The notes: generated by a model not told the origin, from the sequence alone. DNA of 64,000 nt from an uncultured Oleispira sp. (GCA_913061415.1 CAJXUD010000001.1:310001-374000); one strand, 5' to 3'; counted from the stretch's first letter, positions 14,690-25,255 are shown. Translations and numbers: made by a program.

Positions 14690-16717
14690 TTAAAAATCCG
14701 CCATCAAGTTCTTCAAACTCTTCATGGTTTCTTGGCCTCGGGCTTTTTGCTCTTCAGCAGATACTTCTGTTCGACCTTCCCATTCAACATCGTCTTGCGG
14801 TAATTCATCTAAGAAGCGACTGTGGGTCGTATCTAGAATTTCCCCAAACTGCTTACGCTTCGCGGCGTAGGTGATCGTCAGCGTGCGTTGTGCCCGAGTA
14901 ATCCCTACGTACATTAAGCGACGTTCTTCATCGATGGTATCGGCTTCAATGCTGTTTCTGTGTGGCATCAATTCTTCTTCAAGCCCCACCATGTAAACAT
15001 GCGGAAACTCTAGACCTTTTGATGCATGTAGGGTCATCAGTTGTACCTGATCTTCTTCATCTTCGTCAGCTTGGCGTTCTAGCATGTCGCGTAGAATCAG
15101 CTTGCTGACCGCGTCTTCAATGGTGACTTCATCGCCCACTTCATCAGCTTTCTCGATCATCTTTGAGATCGAGTCGACTAAGTACCAAACGTTGCTCATG
15201 CGGCGTTCTGCCTGATGTGGCGTGCCGCTGGTCAGGTTAAGGTGCGCTTCGTAATCGAGGTCTTCGATCATTTCTTTTACGGCGGCTACTGCATCATCGG
15301 CATAGGCCATGCGGGTGATGTTATTGAGCCAGTGACCGAAGCGTCTTAGCTTATCTAACGCTTTCGGCGTTAATAGTTGTTCAAGACCCAGTTCGGTGGT
15401 GGCCGCCATCATCGAGATGCCGCGACGAATGCTGTATTCGCTGAGTTTTTCGATGGTGCTTGGGCCGATCTCACGGCGCGGGGTATTAATAATACGCAAA
15501 AACGCGGAATCATCGGTTGGGTTAATCAGCAAACGCAAATAACCCATGATGTCTTTAATCTCACTGCGGCCAAAGAACGACTGGCCGCCGCTTAATTTGT
15601 AAGGCACCTGATGCGCTTGCAGCTTCATTTCTAAAATGCGGGATTGATGGTTGCCACGATACAGCACAGCGAAGTCGGAGAATTTGCCACCATAGCGCAT
15701 GCGACGTTCAACGATGCCGGTAACAACGCGTTCGGCTTCGATTTCATCATTCTTACATTTAAGAATTTTAATCGCATCGCCGTAGCCTTTGTCCGACCAC
15801 AGTTTCTTGATCAGCTCGTGCGGGTTGTTATCAATTACCTTGTTGGCGGCGTTTAGAATCAAACCCGTCGAGCGGTAGTTTTGCTCGAGTTTTACCAGCT
15901 TCAAATGCGGGTAATCGACTTTTAATAAATTCAGGTTTTCGGGTCGCGCACCACGCCAAGCGTAAATGGATTGGTCATCGTCGCCTACCACGGTTAAGCC
16001 ATTACGGTTGCCCAGTAGCATTTTTACCAGTTCGTACTGGCTGGTATTGGTATCTTGATACTCATCCACAAGCAAGTAGCGGATTTTACTCTGCCAGCGG
16101 GTTAATACGTCGGGGTGGTTTTTAAACAACATGGTCGGGACCCAAATAAGGTCATCGAAATCCACCGCGTTGTAGGCTTTCAGTGTGCGCTGATACACCG
16201 AGTAGCATTGAGCGATCATCATTTCTTGCGGGTTTTCCGCTTTGTTGATGGCTTGCTCGGGTTCTAACATGTCGTTTTTAAGATTAGAGATGGCGCTTTG
16301 AACCATGTCTAGTGCGTCATCATCTTGGTCATGATCACGCATCATGATGTCTTTTAGAATGTTCTTGGCATCATCTTGGTCGATTATCGAAAATCCAGTC
16401 CGGTAGCCTGCGGCTTTGTATTCCGAGCGAATAATGTTTAAGCCGAGGTTGTGAAAGGTCGATACGGTTAAGCCTCGGCCTTTGCCGCCTTGTAATAATT
16501 GGCTGACACGCTCTTTCATTTCACGTGAGGCTTTATTGGTAAAGGTCACCGCGGCGATATGATGCGCTTTAATACCACAGCTTTCGATTAGGTAGGCAAT
16601 TTTACGGGTGATTACGCTGGTTTTGCCCGAGCCTGCACCGGCAAGTACCAATAATGGCCCATCGATGTATTTCGCGGCTTCTTTTTGCCTTGGGTTTAGA
16701 TGACTTAAGTCGACCAC
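14690..16717 (-). CDS. rep: ATP-dependent DNA helicase Rep
   Basis: The 675-residue SF1A helicase is the length of E. coli Rep (673) and is closer to Rep than UvrD in its start (LNPRQKEAAKYIDGPLLVLAGAGSGKT). Walker A GAGSGKT is at residues 27-33; the DEYQDTN, VGDDDQSIYAWRGA and LMTLHASKGLEF motifs are all present. Rep works with the replisome to clear protein roadblocks ahead of the fork. It is a backbone gene, convergent with cytochrome c5. Confidence 0.95.
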   Translation of the reverse strand: MVDLSHLNPRQKEAAKYIDGPLLVLAGAGSGKTSVITRKIAYLIESCGIKAHHIAAVTFTNKASREMKERVSQLLQGGKGRGLTVSTFHNLGLNIIRSEYKAAGYRTGFSIIDQDDAKNILKDIMMRDHDQDDDALDMVQSAISNLKNDMLEPEQAINKAENPQEMMIAQCYSVYQRTLKAYNAVDFDDLIWVPTMLFKNHPDVLTRWQSKIRYLLVDEYQDTNTSQYELVKMLLGNRNGLTVVGDDDQSIYAWRGARPENLNLLKVDYPHLKLVKLEQNYRSTGLILNAANKVIDNNPHELIKKLWSDKGYGDAIKILKCKNDEIEAERVVTGIVERRMRYGGKFSDFAVLYRGNHQSRILEMKLQAHQVPYKLSGGQSFFGRSEIKDIMGYLRLLINPTDDSAFLRIINTPRREIGPSTIEKLSEYSIRRGISMMAATTELGLEQLLTPKALDKLRRFGHWLNNITRMAYADDAVAAVKEMIEDLDYEAHLNLTSGTPHQAERRMSNVWYLVDSISKMIEKADEVGDEVTIEDAVSKLILRDMLERQADEDEEDQVQLMTLHASKGLEFPHVYMVGLEEELMPHRNSIEADTIDEERRLMYVGITRAQRTLTITYAAKRKQFGEILDTTHSRFLDELPQDDVEWEGRTEVSAEEQKARGQETMKSLKNLMADF

Positions 16718-16815
16718 AAATATTCCTCTCTCATTCAGGTCGCTATTCTAACAACGATGGCGAAATTTGATAGCAGTCCGTCTTAATGGGCATGAAGAAA
16801 GCGCGTTATTGAGTG

Positions 16816-18333
16816 TTAATTTTGGCGATAGCGTTCTAGTTTCCGATAGCTGAGTGCTTCCATGATATGACCCGTTTGGATGTGTTCGCTTTCGTCTAGG
16901 TCCGCAATGGTGCGAGAGATTTTTAATACTCGATGATAAGCCCGTGCACTCAGGTTGAGTTTTTCAATCGCTAAGCGCAATAGGTTTTCATCCTCTTCGC
17001 TTAATCGACAAAACTCTTCAACTTGAGAGTTACTGAGCTGGCCATTGCTGCAGCCTTGACGCTGGGTTTGTGTTTGCCAGGCATTAAGCACTCGGACTTG
17101 TACGGTCGCGCTGTTTTCTTGTGAACTGGAGTGTGTTTTTTGCAGTTCTAAAATTGAAATAGGGGGCACTTCAACTTGTAGGTCGATTCGGTCAAGTAGC
17201 GGCCCTGAGGTCTGCCCTTGGTAGCGTTTTACTTGGTCTTCTGTGCAAGTACATTTGCTGGATTTGTCGCCGTAATAACCACAAGGGCATGGATTCATCG
17301 CGGCAACGAGTTGAAAACGAGCCGGGTAGGTCACTTGTTGGCTGGCGCGGGCAATGCAAATTTCTCCGCTTTCGAGTGGTTCGCGTAATACATCCAATAC
17401 TTTACGGCTGAATTCCGGTAGCTCGTCTAAAAATAAAATTCCGCCATGAGCTAACGATATTTCTCCCGGTTTTGGCTTGCCGCCTCCGCCCACTAATGAG
17501 ATGCCGGAGGCAGTATGGTGTGGGCTTCTAAACGGCCGTTGCTTCCATTGTTTTAACCAGACGGTTTGCTGTTGGCTGATGGAGTAAATGGCGGCGCTTT
17601 CTAAGGCTTCTTTTTCAGACATTGGCGGTAATATGCCAGGTAAACGGCTGGCTAACATGGTTTTCCCGGTGCCCGGTGGACCAATGAATAATAAGTTATG
17701 TTTTCCCGCGGCGGTAATTTCGAGTGCTCGTTTGGCTTGTGCTTGTCCGCGAACTTCATTTAGATCGGCATGGTCAGCAATAAATTCTGGCAGCTCGATA
17801 TTTTCTACCTCTTCAAGACTCGATTGGCAGCATAGGTAAGCGCAGACTTCTAATAAGCTGTTCGCGCTTTTTTGTTGGGCGCCTTGGCAAAGGGAAGCTT
17901 CTTCCGCATTGTCTTTGGGTAAGATTAAGGTTTTGTTAGTCTGTTGGGTTTGAATCGCTGCACTTAAAATTCCACGTATCGGGCGGATCTCTCCACTCAG
18001 GGCAAGCTCGCCGATAAACTCGTGCTGCTTCAATAGCGCTGCGGGAATTTCACCTGCGGCCGCGAGTATACCAATCGCGATGGCAAGGTCGTAGCGACCG
18101 CCTTCTTTGGGAAGATCGGCAGGGGCGAGGTTGATGGTGATCTTTTTTGCGGGAAACTCAAAATTGCTGTTCAAGATGGCACTGCGAACGCGGTCTTTGC
18201 TTTCTTTAACCGCAGTTTCGGGTAAACCAACCATGTTCATAGCGGGTAAACCATTGGAAAGGTGAACTTCAACGGTGACCAAAGGTGCTTGAATACCCAC
18301 TTGGGCGCGGGTTTGAACGATCGCTAATGACAT
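16816..18333 (-). CDS. comM: YifB/ComM-family Mg-chelatase-like AAA+ ATPase
   Basis: The 505-residue protein has the three-part YifB layout: an N-terminal domain (1-170) with the conserved VGLPETAVKESKDRVRSA segment, an AAA+ domain (about 190-400) with Walker A GPPGTGKTM and Walker B ILFLDELPEF plus a CPCGYYG zinc-like loop, and a C-terminal Mg-chelatase-like domain. ComM is a hexameric helicase that aids branch migration when transformed DNA recombines. Here it is a conserved backbone gene next to ubiK. Confidence 0.93.
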   Translation of the reverse strand: MSLAIVQTRAQVGIQAPLVTVEVHLSNGLPAMNMVGLPETAVKESKDRVRSAILNSNFEFPAKKITINLAPADLPKEGGRYDLAIAIGILAAAGEIPAALLKQHEFIGELALSGEIRPIRGILSAAIQTQQTNKTLILPKDNAEEASLCQGAQQKSANSLLEVCAYLCCQSSLEEVENIELPEFIADHADLNEVRGQAQAKRALEITAAGKHNLLFIGPPGTGKTMLASRLPGILPPMSEKEALESAAIYSISQQQTVWLKQWKQRPFRSPHHTASGISLVGGGGKPKPGEISLAHGGILFLDELPEFSRKVLDVLREPLESGEICIARASQQVTYPARFQLVAAMNPCPCGYYGDKSSKCTCTEDQVKRYQGQTSGPLLDRIDLQVEVPPISILELQKTHSSSQENSATVQVRVLNAWQTQTQRQGCSNGQLSNSQVEEFCRLSEEDENLLRLAIEKLNLSARAYHRVLKISRTIADLDESEHIQTGHIMEALSYRKLERYRQN

Positions 18334-18427
18334 GCATTCTTTCCATAGAATAATATTACATTAGCAAGCTTAGGTAAGTTACGAGCAAATTGCCGTGGGG
18401 CGAAAGTCGTAACTTACTCAGATAAAA

Positions 18428-18691
18428 TTAATCTTTTTGTTCTAGTTCTGCTTTTAAGTCGGCAAGCTGTTGTTCTAAATTCGTTAAACGTTCTTGTGTA
18501 CGATTCAGTAATTCAGCTTGTACGTCAAATTCTTCACGGGTTACCAAATTTGCCTGCACTAACCATTGTTGAAAATGCGCTTTCGCCATCATTTTCATTT
18601 CTTCACTAAACGCTTGGCCTGGTAAGCCTTTTTCGCTCAAACCTTGCATCCATTGATCGGCAAGGCCTTTTAGTTGTGCGGGATTGAACAT
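18428..18691 (-). CDS. ubiK: Ubiquinone biosynthesis accessory factor UbiK
   Basis: The 87-residue BMFP-domain protein (formerly YqiC) has an amphipathic N-terminal part and a C-terminal coiled coil (about 50-87, heptad-like LLNRTQERLTNLEQQLADLKAEL). UbiK assists the aerobic ubiquinone-synthesis complex with UbiJ. In Pseudomonas the corresponding gene lies beside comM on one side and glnK on the other; here glnK is about 14 kb away. Confidence 0.88.
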   Translation of the reverse strand: MFNPAQLKGLADQWMQGLSEKGLPGQAFSEEMKMMAKAHFQQWLVQANLVTREEFDVQAELLNRTQERLTNLEQQLADLKAELEQKD

Positions 18692-18723
18692 TGGGTAACC
18701 CTGTATTGAGTGTGTTTTGCTGA

Positions 18724-19494
18724 TTATACCAGCAAATAACCGCCATCAACATTAATGCAGGCGCCGGTTGTATAGCTAGAAGCTTCAGAGGCTAGATATA
18801 AAACGGTGCCTGCCATTTCTTCTGGCATGGCCGCACGCTTCATTGGAATGTGCATCAGCGCTTGTTTCATGATTGCATCGTTGGTGGTGAGTGCGCTGGC
18901 AAATTTAGTATCGGTTAAACCCGGTAATAAGGCGTTTACGCGAATGCCTTGTGGTGCACATTCTTTAGCGAAAGCTTTAGTCATAGCGATCACCGAAGAC
19001 TTAGTGATCGAATAAATACCTTGGAAGTCACCTGGGATCACACCATTCACAGAAGCAACGTTGATGATGTTGCCGCCGCCATTTTTCTTCATGATCTTGC
19101 CAGCCGTGACCGACATAAAGAAGTAACCACGAATGTTCACATCGGTGGTTTTTTGGAAGGCGCTAAGATCAGTATCTAAAATGTGGCCAAAGTATGGGTT
19201 AGCAGCGGCATTGTTCACCAGAATATCCAGCTTGCCGTGCTTTTCTTCAATCTGCTTAAAGCAGTTTTCAATTTGGTCCATTTCACCAATGTGGCAGGCG
19301 ATGGCTTCTGCACTACCACCGGCTTTAATAATCTCGTCGGCCACAACCTGACAGCCATCAATCTTACGGCTAGAAACAATCACGTGAGCGCCCGCGCTGG
19401 CCAATAGTTTAGCAATGCTTTCGCCAATGCCACGGCTTGCGCCTGTTACTAAGGCTACTTTGTCTTTTAGGCTAAATAAGTTTTCTACCGACAT
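18724..19494 (-). CDS. Short-chain dehydrogenase/reductase (SDR)
   Basis: The 256-residue classical SDR has the NAD(P) site TGASRGIG (residues about 18-25), NNAA around 92, the catalytic Ser in NVASVNG, and Tyr-x-x-x-Lys in IYSITKSS. It ends in the usual NVDGGYLLV. The substrate cannot be told from sequence. It is divergent from the urease operon, and the 440-bp gap between them holds the urease promoter elements. No direct link to urea metabolism is visible. Confidence 0.9.
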   Translation of the reverse strand: MSVENLFSLKDKVALVTGASRGIGESIAKLLASAGAHVIVSSRKIDGCQVVADEIIKAGGSAEAIACHIGEMDQIENCFKQIEEKHGKLDILVNNAAANPYFGHILDTDLSAFQKTTDVNIRGYFFMSVTAGKIMKKNGGGNIINVASVNGVIPGDFQGIYSITKSSVIAMTKAFAKECAPQGIRVNALLPGLTDTKFASALTTNDAIMKQALMHIPMKRAAMPEEMAGTVLYLASEASSYTTGACINVDGGYLLV

Positions 19495-19692
19495 GATGTT
19501 CTCTCTCTTATAGCGTTCTAATTAGCTAGCGCTGAGGTGGGTAATAGCACTAGGTATTTATGGATTAAAACCAGTGTAGTGAAAAGATTGTCATTCATTA
19601 ACTGAATAATATGGATTGAATAGGATTCGCCACACTTATTTAACGAGTCTCTTTATGCACCATCTTTTACATACAAGTGAAGCCTTTTGGAA

Positions 19693-19732
19693 TGCACAGC
19701 AATGCTGCATTCGAATGCACTAACTTGGTGCT
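19693..19732 (+). promoter_or_regulatory. Tandem NtrC-like enhancer sites upstream of the urease operon
   Basis: The site at 19716-19732, TGCACTAACTTGGTGCT, matches the NtrC consensus TGCACCANNNTGGTGCA at 12 of 14 defined positions. A weaker site, TGCACAGCAATGCTGCA, lies at 19693-19709. Their starts are 23 bp apart, about two helical turns, as in paired NtrC enhancers. They lie about 135-175 bp upstream of the sigma-54 type promoter. Confidence 0.7.
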
Positions 19733-19866
19733 GCGAGGTGTGTCTGCATCAATATTGTGCGTATAGATGTTATTGCTGACTGAAATATAACCAATAATTA
19801 TCCTGCTAAAGCTGACAATCCTCGTAAAAAGAGAAAAATCAGTCATTTGGCTAATATGCTGATAAT

Positions 19867-19882
19867 TGGCAAGCCCCTTGCT
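19867..19882 (+). promoter_or_regulatory. Sigma-54 (-24/-12) promoter of ureD
   Basis: TTGGCAAGCCCCTTGCT (19866-19882) differs from the consensus TGGCACG-N4-TTGCW at a single base. The invariant GG and GC start 12 bp apart. Transcription would start near 19893, about 45 nt before the ureD start. Confidence 0.8.
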
Positions 19883-19937
19883 GTGCTTACTCAGTTCTAT
19901 ATTAATACGTTTTAAATTTGTTAAAAGGTAAGCCTGT

Positions 19938-20819
19938 TTGCAACCGCAAAAACTTGATCCTAATTTACATTGGCTGGCGAATTATCAAGCCCAGCTGGTC
20001 TATATTGATGGCAAAACACGCCTAGGAAAAACGAGTCATTTTGGCCCGCTGCGAGTACAGCGAGCTTTTTATCCGGAAGGTGATGTTTGTGCCCATCTGT
20101 ATTTATTGCATCCGCCGGGTGGGCTGGTGGCTGGGGATTATTTAACAATTAGTTTACATTTGCAGCCTCATGCACAAGCTCTGATGACGACACCTTCTGC
20201 AGGAAAAATTTATAACAATATTACTGAGCGTAAACAGTATCAGAAAGTCTCATTAAAAATCGAAGAGGCTGCCGTTTTAGAATGGATGCCTCAAGAAACC
20301 TTGGTATTTGATGGCGCGGAAGGTGAGTTGATCACTGAAATAGAATTGCACGGTAAGGCTCAGTTCATGGGTTGGGATATTGTGTGTTTGGGTCGCCCGA
20401 GCAGTGAAGATTGGTTTGAGCGTGGCAGTATTCGTCAGGTGATTTCTATTCAACAAGATGGGCAACCGTTATTTATCGAACGAAACTCTATTTCTGCTGA
20501 TGGCGATATTATGCGAGACAAAGCAGGCTTGGCACAACAGGCGGTTTTTGGCAGTTTTATTTTAACCAATGAGGCCAATACCATTCCTGAGTTAGAGGAA
20601 GAGCAGCGCGAAGTTTTAGAAGCCTTGGCTGCCTTGACGGCCGAAACGGGGCAAGCAAAAGGTTTGGTTGCGGTGACGCATAAACCAGGTTTAGTGATCG
20701 TGCGTTACCTAGGTCCGTGTGCGGATAATGCGAAAAAAGTTTTTATAAAGTATTGGCAATGGATGCGACCGTTTGTGAATGGTCGTGAGGCTTGTGCTCC
20801 AAGAATTTGGAATACCTGA
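19938..20819 (+). CDS. ureD: Urease accessory protein UreD
   Basis: The 293-residue UreD/UreH protein scaffolds urease apoenzyme with UreF and UreG and channels nickel to the active site. Family marks are HFGPLRVQRAFYPEG near 35, HPPGGLVAGD near 58, and TTPSAGKIYN near 80. Translation starts at TTG (19938), preceded by AAGGTAAG; no better start keeps the conserved N-terminus. It is the first gene of ureDABCEFG behind a sigma-54 type promoter. Confidence 0.94.
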   Translation: MQPQKLDPNLHWLANYQAQLVYIDGKTRLGKTSHFGPLRVQRAFYPEGDVCAHLYLLHPPGGLVAGDYLTISLHLQPHAQALMTTPSAGKIYNNITERKQYQKVSLKIEEAAVLEWMPQETLVFDGAEGELITEIELHGKAQFMGWDIVCLGRPSSEDWFERGSIRQVISIQQDGQPLFIERNSISADGDIMRDKAGLAQQAVFGSFILTNEANTIPELEEEQREVLEALAALTAETGQAKGLVAVTHKPGLVIVRYLGPCADNAKKVFIKYWQWMRPFVNGREACAPRIWNT

Positions 20820-20864
20820 TGTTAACGAAAGTTTAACAAATAAAAATTAAGTGAAGGTTTTATT

Positions 20865-21167
20865 ATGGAATTATCGCCAAGAGAAAAAGATAAGTTATTA
20901 GTTTATATGGCGGGTGAGTTGGCTGAAAAACGTCGTGCTCGTGGCGTTAAATTAAACTACCCAGAATGCATTGCGATTATAACGTCGTTTATTGTTGAAG
21001 GTGCTCGTGATGGTCGAACGGTGGCTGATTTAATGAACGCAGGTCGTGAGGTGATTTCACGTGATGAAGTGATGGATGGTGTGGCATCGATGATTCACGA
21101 CGTACAGGTTGAAGCCACATTTCCTGATGGCACTAAATTAGTAACGGTTCATTCTCCGATTGTTTAA
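20865..21167 (+). CDS. ureA: Urease gamma subunit
   Basis: The 100-residue UreA starts [20 protein letters not shown] and ends [10 protein letters not shown], both standard for the smallest structural subunit. Together with UreB and UreC it forms the (alpha-beta-gamma)3 urease. It is 45 nt after ureD. Confidence 0.97.
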   Translation: MELSPREKDKLLVYMAGELAEKRRARGVKLNYPECIAIITSFIVEGARDGRTVADLMNAGREVISRDEVMDGVASMIHDVQVEATFPDGTKLVTVHSPIV

Positions 21168-21212
21168 GCCAAGCGTTATAAACAACAAAGAAGACAAGGA
21201 AGAAAAAAGATT

Positions 21213-21527
21213 ATGATTCCAGGTGAAATAATTCCAGCCTCGGGCCCAGGCAGTGATATTGAATTAAACGTTGGCCAAAAAACCATGAGCGTAAAAGTTT
21301 CAAATTCAGGTGATCGCCCCATTCAAATTGGATCGCACTATCACTTTTTTGAAGCCAATCTTGCACTGCAATTTGAACGTGAAGCAACAAAAGGATTTCG
21401 TTTAAACATAGCCGCCGGCACCGCAGTGCGTTTTGAACCAGGCCAAGTGCGTGAAGTTGAATTGGTAGAATATGCCGGAACCAAAACCATTTATGGTTTC
21501 CGTGGTGATGTAATGGGCAAGCTTTAA
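21213..21527 (+). CDS. ureB: Urease beta subunit
   Basis: The 104-residue UreB has the family's [10 protein letters not shown] start, the [15 protein letters not shown] motif and the [17 protein letters not shown] core. It is a structural subunit of cytoplasmic urease. An AAGGAAGAAAAAAG ribosome-binding region precedes it. Confidence 0.97.
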   Translation: MIPGEIIPASGPGSDIELNVGQKTMSVKVSNSGDRPIQIGSHYHFFEANLALQFEREATKGFRLNIAAGTAVRFEPGQVREVELVEYAGTKTIYGFRGDVMGKL

Positions 21528-21541
21528 AAGGGTAAAAAATA

Positions 21542-23245
21542 ATGGCTAAAATAGATCGCAGAACTTACGTTGATATGTATGGCCCAACCGTAGGCGACAA
21601 AGTGCGCTTAGGGGATACAGAGTTATTTATTTCACCAGAAAAAGACTTCACAGTGTATGGCGACGAAGTTAAGTTTGGTGGCGGAAAAGTAATTCGTGAT
21701 GGCATGGGGCAGAGTCAAGCAACCTCCGATAAAGTACCCGATACCGTTATTACTAACGCATTGATTTTAGATGCTAGCGGTATTATTAAAGCCGACGTTG
21801 CGTTAAACGGTGGCTACATTCAAGCCATTGGCAAAGCGGGTAATCCCGATACTCAGGCAGGCGTTACGATTGAAGTTGGCCCAGGTACTGAAGTGATTGC
21901 GGGCGAAGGTCAAATTTTAACGGCGGGTGCCATTGATGCACATATCCATTTTATTTGCCCACAGCAAGTAGAAGAAGCGTTAATGGCGGGTACAACGACC
22001 ATGATTGGTGGTGGTACTGGTCCAGCAACAGGAACAAACGCAACGACCTGCACACCTGGGCCTTGGCACTTAGGTAAAATGATGCAAGCCGTTGATGAGT
22101 TGCCAATGAACTTTGGATTTCTAGGTAAAGGAAATGCTTCTTTGCCAGAAGCGTTAGAAGAACAATGTTTAGCGGGCGCGGTTGGTTTAAAACTTCACGA
22201 AGACTGGGGCACAACCCCTGCGTCGATTGATAACTGTTTAACTGTTGCTGAAAAATACGATGTACAAGTGGCGATTCATACCGATACCTTAAATGAATCC
22301 GGTTTTGTTGAGGATACCTTGGGTGCATTAAAAGGTCGCGTTATACATACTTACCATACCGAAGGCGCGGGTGGCGGCCACGCGCCCGATATTATTAAAG
22401 CGTGTGGCGAGTCAAACGTATTACCTTCGTCAACCAATCCAACGCGCCCTTACACGGTAAATACCGTTGATGAACATTTAGATATGCTGATGGTTTGTCA
22501 TCACCTTGATCCTAATATTCCTGAAGATGTGGCGTTTGCGGATTCACGTATTCGTCGTGAAACAATTGCGGCAGAAGATATTTTGCATGACCTCGGTGCT
22601 TTCTCCATGATCTCATCCGACTCTCAAGCGATGGGTCGTGTCGGCGAAGTGATCACGCGTACTTGGCAAACGGCACACAAAATGAAAGTTCAGCGCGGTC
22701 CTCTGCCAGAAGATAGTGCTGATAATGATAACTTTCGCGCACGTCGTTATATTGCGAAATATACAATCAACCCAGCGATTACTCATGGTATTTCTGATCA
22801 TGTAGGGTCGATCGAAGTGGGCAAATATGCCGATTTGGTTTTATGGAAACCGATGTTCTTTGGTACTAAGCCTTCGCTAATTTTAAAAGGCGGCATGATC
22901 GCTGCTGCGCCAATGGGCGATCCGAATGCGTCTATTCCAACACCACAACCTGTGCATTATCGTTTGATGTTTGGGGCGATGGGCAAAGCCGTTTCTAAAA
23001 CCAGTTTAACCTTTGTTTCAAAAGCTTCGATCGAACACGATACGTTATCGCATTTAGGGTTGGATAAAGAATTGGTTGCGGTTAAAAACTGTCGCTCAAT
23101 ACGCAAGTGCGACATGGTATTAAACGATTATCAGCCGACTGTTGAAGTTGATCCGCAAACGTATGTGGTGAAAGCGGACGGGGTTGAATTAACGTGCGAA
23201 CCTGCGGAAGACTTGCCGTTGGCGCAGCGCTATTATTTGTTTTAA
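21542..23245 (+). CDS. ureC: Urease alpha (catalytic) subunit
   Basis: The 567-residue full-length UreC hydrolyses urea to ammonia and carbamate at a di-nickel centre. Nickel ligands and helpers are intact: His134-x-His136, carbamylated Lys217 followed by His219, the mobile-flap Cys319-His320, and the Asp in [11 protein letters not shown]. It is 14 nt behind ureB. Confidence 0.98.
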   Translation: MAKIDRRTYVDMYGPTVGDKVRLGDTELFISPEKDFTVYGDEVKFGGGKVIRDGMGQSQATSDKVPDTVITNALILDASGIIKADVALNGGYIQAIGKAGNPDTQAGVTIEVGPGTEVIAGEGQILTAGAIDAHIHFICPQQVEEALMAGTTTMIGGGTGPATGTNATTCTPGPWHLGKMMQAVDELPMNFGFLGKGNASLPEALEEQCLAGAVGLKLHEDWGTTPASIDNCLTVAEKYDVQVAIHTDTLNESGFVEDTLGALKGRVIHTYHTEGAGGGHAPDIIKACGESNVLPSSTNPTRPYTVNTVDEHLDMLMVCHHLDPNIPEDVAFADSRIRRETIAAEDILHDLGAFSMISSDSQAMGRVGEVITRTWQTAHKMKVQRGPLPEDSADNDNFRARRYIAKYTINPAITHGISDHVGSIEVGKYADLVLWKPMFFGTKPSLILKGGMIAAAPMGDPNASIPTPQPVHYRLMFGAMGKAVSKTSLTFVSKASIEHDTLSHLGLDKELVAVKNCRSIRKCDMVLNDYQPTVEVDPQTYVVKADGVELTCEPAEDLPLAQRYYLF

Positions 23246-23260
23246 GAATAGAGAAATGTT

Positions 23261-23833
23261 TTGATTAAAATTACAGATAAAATTCTTGACCCAACCGGTG
23301 AGGAAATTATTAAAGACAGTATTTGTCTACCGTTTGATGAGCGTAAACGTGGGCGTTTTAAAACCCAAACGGTCACAGGCAAAGAAGTCGGCATCATGAT
23401 TGATCGTGGTGAAGTGATGCGCGGTGGAACGCTAATGCGATGTGATGCGGGTGATGTTTATAAAATCATCGCTGCGGATGAAGTTGTGACAACTGCGACA
23501 ACCGATGACTCAACTTTATTTGCGCGTGGATGCTATCACTTAGGTAATCGCCATGTAGCTTTGCAAGTGGGTGATGGTTGGCTACGTTATCAAAACGATT
23601 ACGTGCTGGATGATATGTTGATTCAGCTTGGGCTGAAAGTGATTCATGAACCTGCTCCGTTTGAACCGGAAAACGGCGCGTACGGTGACCATGGTGGACA
23701 TTCTCATGGAGATGATGATTATGAGCACCCTGACATCCATGCTGAAGAGCATTCACACACTCACGATCATGACCATTCGCACGGCCATTCTCATGATCAC
23801 TCTCATACTAAAAAACACAGTCATGAGCACTAA
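23261..23833 (+). CDS. ureE: Urease nickel chaperone UreE
   Basis: The 190-residue UreE has an N-terminal peptide-binding domain, a C-terminal metal-binding domain with GCYHLGNRHVALQV, and a His-rich tail (about residues 146-190) with repeated His-Asp-His and His-Ser-His that can bind several nickel ions. It hands nickel to UreG. It starts at TTG (23261), and its stop is 2 nt before ureF. Confidence 0.95.
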   Translation: MIKITDKILDPTGEEIIKDSICLPFDERKRGRFKTQTVTGKEVGIMIDRGEVMRGGTLMRCDAGDVYKIIAADEVVTTATTDDSTLFARGCYHLGNRHVALQVGDGWLRYQNDYVLDDMLIQLGLKVIHEPAPFEPENGAYGDHGGHSHGDDDYEHPDIHAEEHSHTHDHDHSHGHSHDHSHTKKHSHEH

Positions 23834-23835
23834 CC

Positions 23836-24537
23836 ATGCAGACGACTAGCTTATTAAATCTGTTGCACATATCTAGCCCTGCATTACCGATTGGTGCATT
23901 CGCTTATTCGCAAGGTTTGGAATATACCTTGGAAGCAGGTTGGTGCAAAAAAGCTGATGATGTTGAGCTGTGGATTAAAAGCGTGATGGTTCATGGTCTA
24001 GGTGGTGTCGATTTACCTATATTAAAAAGACTGCATCAAGCTTGGTCTGCTTATGTGCAAGAGCAGGCCGATGGGCAAGCTCAAATTAAAGAATCTTTAA
24101 ATGCATGGAACGCGACGTTATTAGCCTTTCGTGAAACCAAAGAACTGTATTTAGAAGACATTCAAGTGGGTGATGCGTTTAAGCAATGGCATAAAAGCCA
24201 GTCAGCTGAACACATTGCTAAGCTCGAACTTATCGAGAAACCAACCGTTGCCAGCATGTATGCATTAAATGCGGTGATCAAAGGCTTAACGGTTAAAGAA
24301 TGTTTAATTGGTTTTGTTTGGGCTTGGTTAGAAAATCAAATAACCTCGGCAAGTAAAGCAATGCCAATGGGGCAAACAGACGGGCAAAATATTATTCGCC
24401 ATCTAATTCCGCAAATTGAAGCGGTCATTGAGAAATCGATGCAGCTAGAAGACGATGACATCGGATCAGGGCTTGTTGGCTTATCTATGTCATCGGCGCT
24501 GCATGAAAACCAGTATTCACGATTGTTCAGATCGTAA
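23836..24537 (+). CDS. ureF: Urease accessory protein UreF
   Basis: The 233-residue UreF starts with LLHISSPALPIGAFAYSQGLE, the most conserved segment of the family. It acts as the activation-complex partner of UreD and gates UreG GTPase activity. The gene is tightly spaced after ureE. Confidence 0.95.
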   Translation: MQTTSLLNLLHISSPALPIGAFAYSQGLEYTLEAGWCKKADDVELWIKSVMVHGLGGVDLPILKRLHQAWSAYVQEQADGQAQIKESLNAWNATLLAFRETKELYLEDIQVGDAFKQWHKSQSAEHIAKLELIEKPTVASMYALNAVIKGLTVKECLIGFVWAWLENQITSASKAMPMGQTDGQNIIRHLIPQIEAVIEKSMQLEDDDIGSGLVGLSMSSALHENQYSRLFRS

Positions 24538-24587
24538 TTTATATTCATCTGTTTCATACACTAATTTAATAAGTGGTAAGGTAAAAA

Positions 24588-25217
24588 ATGACAACACAAC
24601 AAACATTACGCGTCGGCGTTGGCGGTCCTGTTGGCTCGGGCAAAACGGCACTATTAACAACCTTGTGCAAAGTAATGAAAGATACTTATAACATTGCTGT
24701 GGTAACTAACGATATTTATACCAAAGAAGATGCACAGTTTTTAACGCGTAACGAAGCGCTAGAAGCTGATCGTATTATTGGTGTAGAAACGGGTGGCTGC
24801 CCACATACTGCTATTCGTGAAGATGCATCGATGAATCTTGCAGCGGTTAAAGAACTTTCCGATCGCCATGAAGGTTTAGAAATGGTTTTAGTCGAATCTG
24901 GTGGTGATAATCTGTCTGCGACCTTTAGTCCAGAACTGTCTGATTTAACCTTGTATGTTATCGACGTATCGGCAGGGGATAAAATTCCACGCAAGGGGGG
25001 GCCTGGTATAACTAAGTCAGATTTATTAATCATTAATAAAATTGACCTCGCGCCCTTGGTGGGAGCTTCTCTAGAAGTCATGGATCGTGATGCTAAGAAA
25101 ATGCGTGGTGATCGCCCGTTTGTCTTTTCAAATCTTAAGAGCGGTCAAGGTGTGCAAGAAATTGTACGCTTCATTATCGAGCAGGGCATGCTGCGTGATA
25201 CCGACCTTATGAAATAA
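24588..25217 (+). CDS. ureG: Urease accessory GTPase UreG
   Basis: The 209-residue SIMIBI-class GTPase has P-loop GPVGSGKT (13-20), the metal-binding GGCPH motif, VESGGDN switch region and NKIDLAP guanine-specificity motif. GTP hydrolysis drives nickel delivery to UreC. It is the last gene of the operon and is followed by a hairpin terminator. Confidence 0.97.
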   Translation: MTTQQTLRVGVGGPVGSGKTALLTTLCKVMKDTYNIAVVTNDIYTKEDAQFLTRNEALEADRIIGVETGGCPHTAIREDASMNLAAVKELSDRHEGLEMVLVESGGDNLSATFSPELSDLTLYVIDVSAGDKIPRKGGPGITKSDLLIINKIDLAPLVGASLEVMDRDAKKMRGDRPFVFSNLKSGQGVQEIVRFIIEQGMLRDTDLMK

Positions 25218-25255
25218 AATACTAGCTGGTCATCATTTAATAATTCCATCACCTT

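Noticed and set aside
21951-22328. 125-codon frame antisense to ureC
   Set aside because: Shadow of a strongly conserved catalytic subunit gene with no supporting features.
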